NCBI GenBank assembly: GCA_946122785.1
Contig: CAMGYJ010000003.1
Span: 3,782,001-3,846,000, forward strand
Direction: 5' to 3'
Source: Linum tenue
Taxonomy: Eukaryota > Streptophyta > Magnoliopsida > Malpighiales > Linaceae
Length of the DNA stretch: 64,000 nt
The notes under the pieces were generated by a model. It made no database searches. It was not told where the DNA came from and saw only the letters and a program-made list of their open reading frames with translations. Made by a program: the position numbers and the translations under genes. Positions 62,560 through 64,000 of the stretch are shown piece by piece (within the stretch, counting starts at the first letter, position 1; each line of letters opens with the position of its first letter).

Positions 62560-64000
62560 GGAAGTAGTCAGGAGTTCGGAAGCTTTACTCCGAAAGGAAA
62601 AGGAAAAAATGGTTACCACGGTTAAAATGGTTATCAAAGTAATATTATCCAAATTAACCAAATACCACGATAATTATACGGTTTGAACACCTCTAATCAT
62701 ATTCTTCATCCTTCGAGCTCCAATTCCAGGGTTCAGCTTCGTCAAGTTAGCCTTTGGCATTTATACTGAACCAGCCATCAGCAGTTACCCCCAGTAACTC
62801 TGAATCAATCCTGTCAAGAACTTGACCGGTCTTCCTACTCTACCTGGAGATGGATGCATAATGCATTGTTGTCGATCATCCTCTAGTAATCATCTAAAAT
62901 GCGGAAATAACGGGGCTGCTAATGAGGGTTATCCCAAGAGATGATATGTAGATCGTGATTGCCTGTAGTGTTCCTGAACTCATGAGCATTGCATATCACC
63001 ATATGGACGTATGCCCTCGGGTGAAACGAGGATGTTTGCATAGTACATTAGAACTATTAAAGGGGAGATTCTCCCATTGCCACAGGGAATACTCGATGTA
63101 AGGATAAGAAAGCATCACCCAAGCAGAACCTATTGCAGTTCATGTTCATGATTATGACTTGTTCATGTCGTATTTTGAAGCCATACGGACCGGACCTGTG
63201 AAGAATCTCTATGTAGAGGGGACACTTCTCTCTGTGACCCAGAAAACATCCTACTTCTGCAAAGCTGTATAGCCCTGGACCGATTATCACCACCCTAGCT
63301 CTCTGGTCTGTGCAATATCTAGACTAAAAGAAGGAAAATCCATGTCGTAAACAAAGCTGATAAGCAACACATACTGTGATACTACATTATACTTCATCTG
63401 CATTTCAAAAGCAGCAGGGGGAAAGATGAACAGCATGTGACTTGCTCCTTCAAACCGATATCGATAGTATGCTCATAAAGTTGACGTCCCTTGGGATGGA
63501 AGCAATCTGTGCAGCAGATTTGTCACAGGCGAGGCATACACATGCAGAAATTACAGCGGAGGAACCCCCAAGAGAATTCAGAGAGCTGTCTGCGTGGCAA
63601 CATCGAAACAAAAGGACCTTTAAGTTTTTTGGTACAAACCTGACATGTGCAACCATATGCGAACGCAATTCTATCTCTAATGTTCACCTCACATGGTAAC
63701 TTTGAGGAACCCCAAGAGAAGTAGGTTGCTACTAGAAGTGTGCATTGGGTTGAGCCGACGTCCGCTCCAGGCAGGAGTACATCAAGCTCTAGTTCTAGGC
63801 CTCGCATTGGGCTATGCGACATTGACTGCATTATCCAGTGGCAGCAGCTCTGCTGGGTTCTCTGCCATTGCGACCAGTCTTTGTCCAGAAACAATTCCGA
63901 GAGTACTTTTTGGTAAAGAGCTAGTGAATTAAAAGTCAGAAATCGCCTCAACCAATTTATCTATAAGCCACTGACAAGCATCAGAGTCATTACATCTCGT
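62560..64000. other. Host-like sequence, possible exon of an unrecognised minus-strand gene
   Basis: The frame 63668-63450 on the minus strand (VRFVPKNLKVLLFRC, SLGGSSAVISACVCLACDKS, ending ILSISV then stop) has a protein-like composition and could be a terminal exon. The adjoining frame 63951-63523 overlaps it in another phase. No family is recognised. The remainder shows no gene I can support. Confidence 0.25.

Overview
The window is nuclear DNA of a flowering plant. It is AT-rich, intron-containing host sequence loaded with plant-type transposons: Ty3/gypsy elements of the Tat and Athila types, an L1-clade LINE with a C-terminal RNase H, hAT, Mutator, PIF/Harbinger-like and Micron-like MITEs, and a Helitron end. 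The host content I can support is one two-exon F-box gene (minus strand, 62473-61259), a captured and decayed 5' fragment of the nuclear-pore gene NUP205 (minus strand, 29878-27644), and a few weak hypothetical exons. There is no bacterial, organellar or CRISPR content.

Layout. 1-4361: remnants of an Athila-type element: 3' internal region, PPT, a 1426-bp LTR, a tRNA-Asp-type PBS, a gag start, then a diverged inverted LTR. 4363-8600: LINE with a nearly intact ORF2. 8769-9161: Micron-like MITE inside a (TA)n tract. 9200-11700: degenerate repeat array. 13726 rightwards: minus-strand Helitron 3' end and AT-rich interior. 15484-24856: a PIF-like MITE split by Tat element A (15748-24758, minus). 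25682-25922: hAT MITE. 26909-30233: Pack-MULE-like element carrying NUP205 exons plus a block matching 49850-50500. 30243-31115: Mutator-type MITE with a Tourist-like MITE nested in it. 32071-32506: another PIF-like MITE. 33595-34540: LINE 3' fragment. 37422-38094: hAT MITE. 38173-48656: Tat element B (minus). 50620-61188: Tat element C (plus). 61259-62549: F-box gene and its TATA box.

The most interesting system is the set of three Tat elements. All are complete, with equal-length LTRs and perfect 5-bp target duplications (GTTTC, GTCTT, AAAAT). Each carries, between pol and the 3' LTR, a spliced gene on the strand opposite to gag-pol. This antisense gene has a low-complexity start, a domain of the 'putative gypsy type transposon' family (Pfam PF04195, from memory), a basic nuclear-localisation-like exon and, in B and C, a coiled-coil exon. 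Intron positions and phases agree among the copies. Element C has an uninterrupted 1779-aa gag-pol and LTRs differing at 3 of 623 positions. B has LTRs differing at 2 of 501 and one in-frame stop. A has 10 differences in 492, several frame breaks and a changed RT active site (YVED). All difference counts were made by eye.

Other points are a 73-bp host tandem duplication in which a hAT MITE and element B inserted at the same GTCTT word in different repeat units, the chimeric Pack-MULE with one donor segment about 22 kb away, and element C lying 66 bp beyond the F-box stop codon with its LTR promoter aimed antisense into that gene.
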